A stretch of DNA of 64,000 nucleotides, taken from positions 1,798,001 through 1,862,000 of the forward strand of contig NC_020506.1 of assembly GCF_000344785.1 (NCBI RefSeq), given 5' to 3'. The notes beneath the pieces were generated by a model that made no database searches, had not been told where the DNA came from, and saw only the letters and a list, made by a program, of their open reading frames with translations. The stretch's first letter is position 1. Each line of letters opens with the position of its first letter. The translations under genes and the position numbers were made by a program. Of the stretch, positions 1 to 7,685 are shown piece by piece. Source of the stretch: Corynebacterium callunae DSM 20147 (GTDB lineage: Bacteria; Actinomycetota; Actinomycetes; Mycobacteriales; Mycobacteriaceae).

Positions 1-362
1 GTGCCGTCATGACCGCTAAAAACGAAGAGTACGTAACCTCCGCCCGTGCACTTGGTGCTTCCAAGGCAAAGATGCTGCTTTCCCACATCATGCCTAATGC
101 TGCGGCACCAATTATTGTGTACTCCACCGTGGCATTGGGAACCTTCATTGTTGCTGAGGCCACGCTGTCGTTCTTGGGCATTGGCTTGCCACCATCAATT
201 GTGTCCTGGGGTGCAGATATTGCAAAGGCACAGACTTCCTTGCGTACCCAACCAATGGTGCTCTTTTACCCTGCTATGGCACTGGCACTAACCGTATTGA
301 GCTTCATCATGATGGGCGATGTCGTCCGCGACGCTCTTGATCCTAAGTCGAGGAAGCGATGA
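1..362 (+). CDS. Oligopeptide/dipeptide ABC transporter permease (DppC/OppC type), 3' part
   Basis: This is the C-terminal part of an inner-membrane permease of a peptide importer. The reading frame is open to the left edge of the window, so the true start lies outside; the first internal ATG is at 9. The visible part begins with the cytoplasmic coupling loop typical of binding-protein-dependent permeases (EYVTSARALGASKAKML, the EAA-type motif that contacts the ATPase). Hydrophobic segments follow: one around APIIVYSTVALGTFIVAEA and one near the C-terminus (FYPAMALALTVLSFIMMG). The protein ends in a short basic tail. Its stop codon overlaps the start of the ATPase gene as ATGA at 359-362, so the two are translationally coupled. 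The substrate, peptides or another small solute, cannot be decided without the upstream binding protein. Confidence 0.9.
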   Translation, partial: AVMTAKNEEYVTSARALGASKAKMLLSHIMPNAAAPIIVYSTVALGTFIVAEATLSFLGIGLPPSIVSWGADIAKAQTSLRTQPMVLFYPAMALALTVLSFIMMGDVVRDALDPKSRKR

Positions 363-2092
363 CCGATAATTCTCTAAACAACCAGCCATTGGCAGATCAT
401 GCCGGCGAAAAACCACTGCTGCAGCTTAAAGATCTAAAGATTTCCTTCACCTCCTCCACTGGTGTGGTTGATGCAGTCCGTGGCGCGAACCTCACCATCT
501 ACCCTGGCCAGTCTGTAGCCATCGTTGGTGAATCTGGATCGGGCAAATCCACTACCGCGATGTCTATCATTGGACTTTTGCCTGGTACTGGCAAGGTGAC
601 CGAGGGTTCCATCATCTTTGAAGGCGCCGATATTACTGGCCTGAACAATAAGCAGATGGAGAAATATCGCGGCTCCGAAATTGGTCTGGTTCCCCAGGAT
701 CCTATGACCAACTTGAACCCGGTATGGCGCATTGGAACCCAGGTCAAGGAATCCTTGCGCGCCAACCATGTGGTGCCAGGTTCTGAAATGGATAAGCGAG
801 TTGCCGAGGTGCTTGCAGAAGCTGGCCTACCGGATGCAGAGCGCCGCGCCAAGCAATATCCTCATGAGTTTTCCGGTGGTATGCGCCAACGTGCGCTCAT
901 TGGCATTGGTCTGGCAGCGCGCCCAAAGTTGCTTATTGCCGATGAACCTACCTCTGCGCTGGATGTCACCGTGCAGCGCCAGATCCTGGATCACCTGGAA
1001 ACGTTGACCAAGGAGCTTGGCACTGCAGTGCTCTTTATTACCCACGATCTAGGTTTGGCTGCTGAACGCGCCGAGCACCTCGTGGTTATGCACCGCGGAC
1101 GCATCGTTGAATCCGGACCGTCATTGAGCATTCTGCGTAATCCTCAGCATCCTTATACCCAGCGTTTGGTAAAGGCAGCTCCCTCACTGGCATCCGCGCG
1201 CATTCAAAGTGCACAACAACACGGAATTGAATCTTCTGAATTGCTAGCTGCAACGGCTGGCGATGATGCGCAGCCAGAAGAACGCGTAATTGAAGTTAAG
1301 AACCTCACCAAGGAATTTGATATCCGTGGTGCCCGCGGAGATAAAAAGAAGCTCAAAGCTGTTGATGATGTCTCCTTCTTTGTCCGCAAGGGAACCACCA
1401 CTGCTTTGGTGGGAGAATCTGGTTCTGGTAAATCTACCGTGGCCAATATGGTGTTGAACCTGCTTGAGCCAAGCAGTGGCCAGGTGCTCTATGAGGGCAC
1501 AGATCTCACCGGTTTGAGCTCCAAAGAGATCTTTAATATGCGCCGGAAGCTACAAGTGGTTTTCCAAAACCCCTATGGTTCCTTGGATCCGATGTACTCC
1601 ATCTACCGCTGCATCGAAGAGCCTCTGGTCATTCACAAGGTTGGCGGAGACCGTAAGGCTCGAGAAGCTCGCGTTGCTGAGTTATTGGATATGGTTTCCA
1701 TGCCTCGTTCCACCATGCGCCGCTACCCCAATGAGCTTTCCGGTGGTCAGCGTCAGCGTATTGCGATTGCCCGTGCATTGGCTCTTAATCCTGAGGTCAT
1801 TGTGCTGGATGAAGCAGTTTCTGCACTGGATGTTTTGGTGCAGAACCAGATCTTGCAGCTCTTGGCTCAGCTGCAGCAAGATCTGAAATTGAGCTACCTC
1901 TTTATCACTCACGATCTTGCAGTGGTTCGCCAAACTGCAGATGATGTGGTGGTTATGCAAAAGGGTCGCATCGTAGAAAAGGGTCGTACCGACGACATCT
2001 TTAATAACCCTCAACAGGACTACACGCGCGCTTTAATTAACGCCGTTCCTGGTTTGGGAATTGAGCTAGGCACTGGTGAAAACCTAATTTAA
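359..2092 (+). CDS. Peptide ABC transporter ATP-binding protein with two fused ATPase domains (DppD-DppF type)
   Basis: This 577-residue cytoplasmic ATPase powers the adjacent permease. Two complete ABC domains are visible. The first (about residues 20-270) has Walker A GESGSGKST, signature FSGGMRQR and Walker B LLIADEPTSALD. The second (about 310-560) has a second GESGSGKST, signature LSGGQRQR and Walker B VIVLDEAVSALD. Each domain ends in the oligopeptide-type C-terminal extension (HPYTQRL and DYTRALI) that follows ABC domains of Dpp/Opp importers. A fused double ATPase is common in actinobacteria in place of separate OppD and OppF. In the second domain the usual DEPVSALD reads DEAVSALD; the catalytic Glu is kept, so both sites may hydrolyse ATP. 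The gene overlaps the permease gene by 4 bp and is followed by a hairpin. Confidence 0.93.
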   Translation: MTDNSLNNQPLADHAGEKPLLQLKDLKISFTSSTGVVDAVRGANLTIYPGQSVAIVGESGSGKSTTAMSIIGLLPGTGKVTEGSIIFEGADITGLNNKQMEKYRGSEIGLVPQDPMTNLNPVWRIGTQVKESLRANHVVPGSEMDKRVAEVLAEAGLPDAERRAKQYPHEFSGGMRQRALIGIGLAARPKLLIADEPTSALDVTVQRQILDHLETLTKELGTAVLFITHDLGLAAERAEHLVVMHRGRIVESGPSLSILRNPQHPYTQRLVKAAPSLASARIQSAQQHGIESSELLAATAGDDAQPEERVIEVKNLTKEFDIRGARGDKKKLKAVDDVSFFVRKGTTTALVGESGSGKSTVANMVLNLLEPSSGQVLYEGTDLTGLSSKEIFNMRRKLQVVFQNPYGSLDPMYSIYRCIEEPLVIHKVGGDRKAREARVAELLDMVSMPRSTMRRYPNELSGGQRQRIAIARALALNPEVIVLDEAVSALDVLVQNQILQLLAQLQQDLKLSYLFITHDLAVVRQTADDVVVMQKGRIVEKGRTDDIFNNPQQDYTRALINAVPGLGIELGTGENLI

Positions 2093-2109
2093 CCACCTGC
2101 TCCCCACTT

Positions 2110-2155
2110 AACCCCTGCATCTTAAGGACGTTCCAGTCTAAAAGGTGCAGGGGTT
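2110..2155 (+). terminator. Hairpin downstream of the peptide ABC transporter
   Basis: Arms at 2110-2123 and 2142-2155 pair over 14 bp with one mismatch (core ACCCCTGCA / TGCAGGGGT) around an 18-nt loop. The position directly after the ABC operon stop suggests a terminator. Only a short T-rich stretch follows (2160-2165). Confidence 0.6.
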
Positions 2156-2182
2156 GAGTGCTTTTCCGCCCACAAACAAGCA

Positions 2183-2220
2183 CTGCCCCGATCAAAGGAA
2201 TTTACCTTTAATCGGGGCAG
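2183..2220 (-). terminator. Rho-independent terminator of proS
   Basis: A perfect 10-bp inverted repeat (CTGCCCCGAT at 2183-2192 and its complement at 2211-2220), extended by the inner pairing AAAGG/CCTTT, lies 25 bp beyond the proS stop on the minus strand. A T-rich tail follows on that strand. Confidence 0.75.
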
Positions 2221-2244
2221 GAATGCTAACTGATCTAGCGAGTT

Positions 2245-4011
2245 TTAGACGCGGGCTTGAACAACCATCTCAACGATGTGAGCAACAGCCTCATCGGCAT
2301 TAAGTTCGGTATTTTCGCCACCGCGCACGCGCAGCTCAACCTTGCCATCTGCATAACCACGGCCGAGGATCAACGCGAAAGGCATGCCCAAAAGTTCTGC
2401 ATCCTTAAACTTCACACCGGGGCTGACCTTGGCACGGTCGTCGAAAAGCACCTCGAGGCCAGCGGCAGACAACTCTGCGGCGTAGCGCTCTGCAGCCTCA
2501 ATAGCGGCGGCGTCCTTATTAGCTGCAACCACGTGGACCTGGTAAGGGGCAACCTCAACGGACCAGTTCAGACCAGCGTCATCGTGGCGCTGCTCAGCCA
2601 GCACAGCCAAAAGGCGGGAAACACCAATGCCATAGGAACCCATGGTTGGGATTGCGCGCTTGCCGTTTTCGTCCAAGATCTGCACGTCAAAAGCTTGGGT
2701 GTACTTGCGGCCCAATTGGAAGATATGTCCAATTTCAATACCGCGAGCCAAGGTCAAAGTGCCCTCGCCTTCTGGAGCTGGATCGCCTTCCATGATTTCG
2801 GCTGCTTCAATAAAGCCGTCTGGAGTGAAATCGCGGCCCGCAACCAGGCCTACCACGTGGCGTTCCTTCTCATCAGCACCGGTGATCCAGGAAGTACCGT
2901 TTACAACGCGAGGATCAGCCAAAACCTTCACGCCATTCTTTGCCAAACCAACAGGTCCGACATAACCCTTGACCAAGAATGGATTCTTGGCAAAGTCAGC
3001 TTCCACAGCCAACTCAACTTCAGCAGGCTCAAGGGAAGCTTCCAAACGCTTCATATCAACTTCGCGATTGCCAGGAAGCAGGATGCCGGTAAGCTCCCAC
3101 TCCTCCGCACCAGGCTGGCGGACCTTTACAACGATGCACTTGAGGGTATCGGCTGCAGTTACTTCGCGGCCGTCAATGCGCACGTCAATGGAGTTTGCCC
3201 AATCAACCAAAGCATCAATGGTTTCAGATGCTGGGGTCTCATGGATCACTGCCTCTGGCAGGCCTTCGATTGAACGCTCCACACCAGGCTGGGTGACAAC
3301 TGCTTCGACGTTTGCAGCGTAATTACCAGCGGTGGAACGCACAAAGGTGTCTTCGCCATTTTCGGAAACGGCGAGGAACTCCTCGGATGCAGAACCACCC
3401 ATGGCGCCAGAAGTTGCCTTACAAATTACGTATTCGATGCCGAGGCGATCAAAAATACGCTGGTAAGCGCCACGGTGACGCTGGTAGGACTCTTCCAAAC
3501 CAGCATCGCTCATATCGAAGGAGTAGGAATCCTTCATCACAAATTCGCGGCCACGCAGAATTCCGGCACGAGGGCGTTCCTCATCGCGGTACTTGGTCTG
3601 GATTTGGTAGAGGGTGACCGGGAAGTCTTTATAGGAGTTATAAAGATCCTTGACGGTGGAGGCAAACATTTCCTCGTGGGTTGGTCCCAGGAGGTAATCG
3701 CCGCCCTTGCGGTCCTTCAGGCGGAAGAGTGAATCGCCATATTCGGTCCAGCGCTGGGTGGTTTCATAAGGCTCACGTGGCAAAAGTGCTGGGAAGAGCA
3801 GCTCCTGGCCACCGATCTCATTCATTTCCTCGCGGACAACTGCTTCAATATTGCGCAGGGCACGCAGTCCAAGTGGCAACCAGGAATAAACGCCGGGTGC
3901 TACTCGGCGGATATAACCTGCACGAACAAGCAGCTTGTGGCTGGGTACTTCAGCATCGGCAGGGTCTTCGCGCAGAGTGCGCAAAAAGAGCGTGGAAAGA
4001 CGAGTGATCAT
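2245..4011 (-). CDS. proS: Prolyl-tRNA synthetase
   Basis: Charges tRNA-Pro with proline in the cytoplasm. The 588-residue protein has bacterial-type ProRS architecture. The class II catalytic core begins near the N-terminus (motif 2 region around [17 protein letters not shown], residues about 140-160). The long editing insertion (INS) domain sits between motifs 2 and 3 (about residues 225-400). Motif 3 ([14 protein letters not shown]) is near residue 460, and a C-terminal anticodon-binding domain follows ([11 protein letters not shown] onward). The ATG start at 4011 gives the conserved N-terminus [20 protein letters not shown]. It is divergent from the yaaA-like gene with a 91-bp gap. One exact copy of the window-wide 11-mer CGTCGAAAAGC lies inside the gene at 2439-2449, where it encodes Leu-Phe-Asp. 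Confidence 0.97.
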   Translation of the reverse strand: MITRLSTLFLRTLREDPADAEVPSHKLLVRAGYIRRVAPGVYSWLPLGLRALRNIEAVVREEMNEIGGQELLFPALLPREPYETTQRWTEYGDSLFRLKDRKGGDYLLGPTHEEMFASTVKDLYNSYKDFPVTLYQIQTKYRDEERPRAGILRGREFVMKDSYSFDMSDAGLEESYQRHRGAYQRIFDRLGIEYVICKATSGAMGGSASEEFLAVSENGEDTFVRSTAGNYAANVEAVVTQPGVERSIEGLPEAVIHETPASETIDALVDWANSIDVRIDGREVTAADTLKCIVVKVRQPGAEEWELTGILLPGNREVDMKRLEASLEPAEVELAVEADFAKNPFLVKGYVGPVGLAKNGVKVLADPRVVNGTSWITGADEKERHVVGLVAGRDFTPDGFIEAAEIMEGDPAPEGEGTLTLARGIEIGHIFQLGRKYTQAFDVQILDENGKRAIPTMGSYGIGVSRLLAVLAEQRHDDAGLNWSVEVAPYQVHVVAANKDAAAIEAAERYAAELSAAGLEVLFDDRAKVSPGVKFKDAELLGMPFALILGRGYADGKVELRVRGGENTELNADEAVAHIVEMVVQARV

Positions 4012-4089
4012 GAGTGATAAATATACCCCCTCACTTCCTATTCAACCGCCCAACCCCCGGTTTTAACTTCTGTGCCTTTAGCCCTCAAG

Positions 4090-4095
4090 TATTCT
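4090..4095 (+). promoter_or_regulatory. -10 element of a probable leaderless promoter (yaaA)
   Basis: TATTCT lies 7 nt before the ATG at 4103 and no Shine-Dalgarno sequence is visible. Transcription would start at or next to the start codon, a common arrangement in corynebacteria. Confidence 0.5.
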
Positions 4096-4102
4096 CACAC
4101 TC

Positions 4103-4840
4103 ATGCTTATTGTGTTGCCCCCTTCTGAAACCAAAACTCCCGGCGGCAAAGGGAAACCTCTTGCGCTGGATAAACTAAGCTTTCCGCAGCTTAATGCGGT
4201 ACGCGCGCAACTAATTGAGGATCTTTCCGCACTCGAGGTAGATGAAGCGATGCAGTTGCTGGGAATTTCAGAAAACCTGCGCGCCGAGGCAGAGGCCAAT
4301 AAGCAACTTTTCACCAGCCCCACTATGCCGGCGATTTTCCGCTATTCCGGCGTACTTTATGATGCCCTCGACGCCGCTTCCCTACCCAAGTCCGCCCTGA
4401 AACGCCTGGCCATCGGGTCCGCACTTTTTGGCGTGGTGCGCGCCACCGACCAGATTCCGCATTATCGTCTTTCCGGGGGCACCAAAGTGCCCACCAAAAC
4501 CGGTGAGCTGCCAACGCTCAAGGCCCGCTGGGGTACCTCCATCACCGAGGCGCTTTTCGACGCAAACCCGCTGATCGTGGATTTGCGCAGTGGTACTTAT
4601 CAACAACTGGGAAGAGTCAAAACCGCAGTAACTGTGCGAGTTGAATCTGTCCTGGAGGATGGCTCACGCAAGGTGGTCAGCCACTTTAATAAGCATTACA
4701 AAGGCGAGCTTGCCAGGGTGTTGGCAAGCTCACCAAAGTCTGCAAAAAATGCTGCTGAGGTGGCAGAAATCGCGCGTTCTGCGGGCATGATCATCGAGGA
4801 AAATCCTGCGCACAAGGAAACTTTTACGCTCGTCGTTTAG
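4103..4840 (+). CDS. yaaA: YaaA/UPF0246 family protein (peroxide stress, DNA-binding family)
   Basis: The 245-residue soluble protein matches the YaaA (DUF328) family, whose E. coli member limits intracellular iron and oxidative damage after peroxide stress. The family N-terminus MLIVLPPSETKTPGGKGKPL and the conserved regions RYSGVLYDALDAASL, LIVDLRSGTYQQL and VSHFNKHYKGELAR are clear. The role in this organism is inferred from the family only. It probably has its own leaderless promoter. Its last 4 bp overlap the end of the convergent VWA-domain gene (4837-4840). The 11-mer GCTTTTCGACG occurs in its coding sequence at 4552-4562. Confidence 0.85.
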   Translation: MLIVLPPSETKTPGGKGKPLALDKLSFPQLNAVRAQLIEDLSALEVDEAMQLLGISENLRAEAEANKQLFTSPTMPAIFRYSGVLYDALDAASLPKSALKRLAIGSALFGVVRATDQIPHYRLSGGTKVPTKTGELPTLKARWGTSITEALFDANPLIVDLRSGTYQQLGRVKTAVTVRVESVLEDGSRKVVSHFNKHYKGELARVLASSPKSAKNAAEVAEIARSAGMIIEENPAHKETFTLVV

Positions 4841-5583
4841 GCATTGATCACGAACTTAATATGCTCGGAATTCATATCGCGCAATCTAATACACACACCA
4901 TTGAGCATTTCTGCTAGTACTGCTGCTTTTTCTTTACGGACCTTCAATCTGCCTTCACAGTCAATGACCAAATTTCCGGAAAGCCCAGATTTCACCACCA
5001 ACTGAGCTGCCGTAGCGATGCCCATTTCACCTGCCGATGACGTATCTTGACCATCGGTCATGACAATCATCAACGCGCGACGGCCCGGTTCTTTGCGACG
5101 TTCACGTTCCATTAGATCTTTGGCCATGAGCAATCCCTCAGCTAAAGGAGTGCGTCCACCCATCGGCATATCTTTAAGACGCTGTTGCGCAAGTTCCACC
5201 GAGTTGGTGGGATTAAGCACCAGTGTTGGTTTATTGCCGTTGACCGCGATGACCGCAACTTTATCCCGGCGCTGGTAGGCGTCGGAAAGCATGGAGGTAA
5301 TCGTGCTGGTGACAGCGCGTACTCGTGATAGCGCGGCCATAGAACCCGAAGTATCAACCACAAATACGATGAGGTTTGCTTCTTTGCCTCGCCTTAAAGA
5401 TCCACGCAGATCCTCGGGACGGAAATCAACAATTCCTTCCACAATTCCGGCTCCACGTTCGCTGGCCGCCATGAGCGTTCCCACCAAGTTAATTCCGTGC
5501 CCATCCTTTTTGGGACGCACATCAGCGCCCTGTCGAGAATAGGCTTTGGAACGGCGCCCCGGAGTGGATTCCTCCGAACCCAT
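4837..5583 (-). CDS. VWA-domain half of a magnesium/cobalt chelatase (ChlD/BchD C-terminal part)
   Basis: The 248-residue open frame corresponds to the von Willebrand A domain of a chelatase D subunit, which binds Mg2+ and works with the ChlI-type ATPase to drive metal insertion into a tetrapyrrole. The MIDAS motif is complete: DTSGS (VVDTSGSMAAL), the Thr of GGRTPLAEG and the Asp of VMTDGQD. The ATG at 5583 has no Shine-Dalgarno sequence and lies only 19 bp after the stop of the ATPase half, in another frame. Upstream of this ATG the same frame stays open and reads [11 protein letters not shown], which looks like family sequence. This frame is therefore more likely the 3' part of one gene, entered by frameshifting or broken by a mutation, than an independent gene. 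In M. tuberculosis the homologue Rv2850c is a single protein with both domains. The 3' end overlaps the convergent yaaA-like gene by 4 bp. Confidence 0.8.
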   Translation of the reverse strand: MGSEESTPGRRSKAYSRQGADVRPKKDGHGINLVGTLMAASERGAGIVEGIVDFRPEDLRGSLRRGKEANLIVFVVDTSGSMAALSRVRAVTSTITSMLSDAYQRRDKVAVIAVNGNKPTLVLNPTNSVELAQQRLKDMPMGGRTPLAEGLLMAKDLMERERRKEPGRRALMIVMTDGQDTSSAGEMGIATAAQLVVKSGLSGNLVIDCEGRLKVRKEKAAVLAEMLNGVCIRLRDMNSEHIKFVINA

Positions 5584-5602
5584 GGTGGACAGACGCAGGT
5601 TT

Positions 5603-5623
5603 CTAGGAACGAAAGGGCTCGCC
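5603..5623 (-). other. Candidate +1 frameshift site joining the ATPase and VWA halves of the chelatase gene
   Basis: Minus-strand codons at the end of the ATPase frame read GGC GAG CCC TTT CGT TCC TAG (5623 down to 5603). Skipping one base restores the VWA frame. Slipping at TTT-C (5611-5614), where tRNA-Phe can re-pair from TTT to TTC, gives [13 protein letters not shown] shift at TCC-TAG gives GEPFRSRNLRLS. The two frames differ by one base and the VWA frame is open across the overlap. A simple one-base mutation cannot be excluded. Confidence 0.55.
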
Positions 5624-6709
5624 GGAGCCGGCAGTACCTACCTTTCCGGTGGTCTGTGCCTTGGCTTGGGCAGTGCCTTGCATTCCATCTTCGTCGGTGG
5701 GATTTTCGGTATCCGTTAGGGCTTGCGCACCAGTTTCTTCATCGGTGATTTTAGCAGCAGGACCTTGTTTTTCATGATCTTTGAAGAAGTTGCGCGCTTC
5801 TTGCAGTGTTTCTTGGAGCCTACACTCTTCCATTTCTGGCGCGTCAAAAGGATTGCGACGTCGACGGTGTGGCAGGGCCAAGCGCGCTGCAGTTTCTACG
5901 TCGTCATCGGTAACTACGGTGCGACCTTCCCAAGCTGCATTGGCCAGGGCGGTGCGAGTAATCACGAGGTCTGCGCGCATGCCGTCAACTTCGATGCGCG
6001 CACACAGCCAAGCGATGTGGTTGAGGATCATATCGGGAAGTTCTACCGATGGAAGCAGCTCTTTTGCTGCGACAATACGTTCAACAGTTGCTGCATCTTG
6101 ATCCGCCCACTGTGCCATAAATTGCTCAGGATTATTTTCATAAGCTAGGCGGCGCTTGATAATCTCAACACGAATTTCAGGATTAGTCGAGGCGGACACA
6201 TCAACGGCTAGCCCAAAGCGGTCCAGGAGCTGCGGGCGCAGTTCCCCTTCCTCTGGGTTCATGGTGCCCACTAGCACGAAGTTTGTTGAGGAAGAATGCG
6301 AAATGCTATCGCGCTCGATATTGACGCGGCCGCTGGCTGCAGCATCCAAAAGTGCATCAACCAAGTGGTCAGCTAGCAAGTTGATCTCATCTACATAAAG
6401 CACGCCGCCGTCTGCCTGCGCTAGCAGGCCCGGCTGGTATTCTGCGCGACCGGTGGTAAATACGGTCTCCATATTTAGTGATCCCACAACGCGGTCCTCG
6501 GTTGAGCCGAGCGGGAGGTTGATCAGAGGCGCGTCGCCAAGCAAAGCCACAAAGGCGCGCACTGTGGTGGTTTTGGCGGTGCCCTTTTCGCCGCGGATAA
6601 CCACACCGCCGATGCGTGGTGAGATTGCGGTCAAGATAAGAGCTAGACTCAGCTCATCTTGGCCAACCACTGCTGAAAATGGGTACCGAATAACGCTTTG
6701 GGGAGACAC
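5603..6709 (-). CDS. Magnesium chelatase-like AAA+ ATPase (ChlI/BchI type; N-terminal half of ChlD)
   Basis: The 368-residue protein is an AAA+ ATPase of the chelatase I-subunit type. Walker A is GEKGTAKTT (about residue 39) and Walker B is [10 protein letters not shown] (about residue 106). The sensor region has [20 protein letters not shown] and a helical lid follows. After about residue 300 comes a low-complexity acidic linker rich in Glu, Thr and Gly, as in D subunits before the VWA domain. The start is GTG at 6709, preceded by the purine-rich AAAGAAGAAAAGC. As terminated here it resembles a stand-alone ChlI subunit. Frameshifting at its end would yield a full ChlD. It lies next to cobA, which fits tetrapyrrole metabolism. 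No large subunit (ChlH/CobN) is in the window. Confidence 0.85.
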   Translation of the reverse strand: MSPQSVIRYPFSAVVGQDELSLALILTAISPRIGGVVIRGEKGTAKTTTVRAFVALLGDAPLINLPLGSTEDRVVGSLNMETVFTTGRAEYQPGLLAQADGGVLYVDEINLLADHLVDALLDAAASGRVNIERDSISHSSSTNFVLVGTMNPEEGELRPQLLDRFGLAVDVSASTNPEIRVEIIKRRLAYENNPEQFMAQWADQDAATVERIVAAKELLPSVELPDMILNHIAWLCARIEVDGMRADLVITRTALANAAWEGRTVVTDDDVETAARLALPHRRRRNPFDAPEMEECRLQETLQEARNFFKDHEKQGPAAKITDEETGAQALTDTENPTDEDGMQGTAQAKAQTTGKVGTAGSGEPFRS

Positions 6710-6805
6710 GCTTTTCTTCTTTCCACCTTAAAAACACCCACGCTTGGATGCTCCATCACATATTTTTCGCTCCAGTGAGTAGATCACACCTGTGTGTGGA
6801 TACCT

Positions 6806-6824
6806 TAGTAGTGCAGCGCTACTA
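6806..6824. promoter_or_regulatory. Near-perfect 19-bp palindrome between cobA and the chelatase gene
   Basis: TAGTAGTGC-A-GCGCTACTA is a 9-1-9 inverted repeat with one mismatch, about 100 bp upstream of the chelatase start and 65 bp after the cobA stop. No T-run follows on either strand, so an operator for the chelatase gene is more likely than a terminator. The regulator is unknown. Confidence 0.4.
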
Positions 6825-6888
6825 CAACGAATTTATAAGGTGGAATTTGACCGACTTGGGGGTAGGTTTTATTGGCATCTTGCCCCCG

Positions 6889-7644
6889 CTATAATCCCGC
6901 GACGTCACCAATGACGTATACCGCTGGCGCCTTAATATCCTGGGCGATTATGGTGTCTCCCAGGGTTGCCAAAGTGCATCGAATAGAGCGCTGGCTTTCA
7001 GTCGTACCTTCTTGAATCACCGCAGCCGGTGTATCTGCTGCCAGACCACCAGCCATAAGTGCATCGGCAATAGGCGCGGCATTTTTTACGCCCATGATGA
7101 TTGAAAGTGTGCCACCAGATTTTGCCAAAGCATCCCAATCAAGCAGGGATTTTTCATGGCCTGGGGGAAGGTGACCAGAGATGACGGTAAAACTATGCAC
7201 AACTCCCCTGCTGGTGATGGGAATTCCGGCAGCAGCAGGCACTGAAATTGCACTGGTCACACCTGGTATAACCTCACAGGCAATGCCATGTTCGGCTAAG
7301 TATTCCAATTCCTCAAAGCCTCGGCCAAAGACATAAGGATCGCCACCTTTAAGGCGCACGACCTTTTTGCCTTGTTGTGCGTATTCCACCAGCATTTCAT
7401 TGGTACGGGACTGTGCAACTTGGCGACCATAAGGAAGCTTGGAAACATCGACAAGTTCCTTTGAGCTAATATCGCACAACTTCTCCAACTCATTTGTTGG
7501 CCCCAGATGATCCGCCAAAATAACATCTGCTTCTTGCAAACGATTCATGCCGCGCACCGTGATTAAATCCCAAGCCCCGGGGCCTCCGCCAATAAGACTT
7601 ACTGGCTTGATGGTGGCAGAGGTCTCTGATTGCTTACTATTCAT
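6889..7644 (-). CDS. cobA: Uroporphyrinogen-III C-methyltransferase
   Basis: Transfers two methyl groups from S-adenosylmethionine to uroporphyrinogen III to make precorrin-2, the branch point to siroheme and cobalamin. The 251-residue protein is a single-domain SUMT. Its N-terminal motif is SLIGGGPGAWDLITVRGMNR, followed by DVILADHLG and the SAM-binding LKGGDPYVFGRGFEELEYL. The central motif is IPGVTSAISVPAAAGIPITSRG. There is no fused CysG or HemD domain. The ATG at 7644 has a -10-like TAGGAT 8 nt upstream and no Shine-Dalgarno sequence, which suggests a leaderless message. It is divergent from selO with only 41 bp between start codons. No other cobalamin genes are nearby, so a siroheme role is plausible; this is inference. 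Confidence 0.92.
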   Translation of the reverse strand: MNSKQSETSATIKPVSLIGGGPGAWDLITVRGMNRLQEADVILADHLGPTNELEKLCDISSKELVDVSKLPYGRQVAQSRTNEMLVEYAQQGKKVVRLKGGDPYVFGRGFEELEYLAEHGIACEVIPGVTSAISVPAAAGIPITSRGVVHSFTVISGHLPPGHEKSLLDWDALAKSGGTLSIIMGVKNAAPIADALMAGGLAADTPAAVIQEGTTESQRSIRCTLATLGDTIIAQDIKAPAVYVIGDVAGL

Positions 7645-7685
7645 GGAAAGTTATCCTAGTCGGTGCAAATCGCTAGGCTGGCAGT
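7645..7685. promoter_or_regulatory. Compact divergent promoter region cobA/selO
   Basis: Only 41 bp separate the two divergent start codons. On the minus strand TAGGAT (plus 7653-7658) sits 8 nt before the cobA ATG. On the plus strand TAGGCT (7674-7679) sits 6 nt before the selO ATG. Neither gene has a Shine-Dalgarno sequence. Each promoter's upstream part must lie in or beyond the other promoter. Confidence 0.5.

Noticed and set aside
2257-3273. A long open frame (338 codons) on the plus strand
   Set aside because: It lies entirely antisense to proS, has no homology-like pattern or Shine-Dalgarno sequence, and is a codon-bias shadow.
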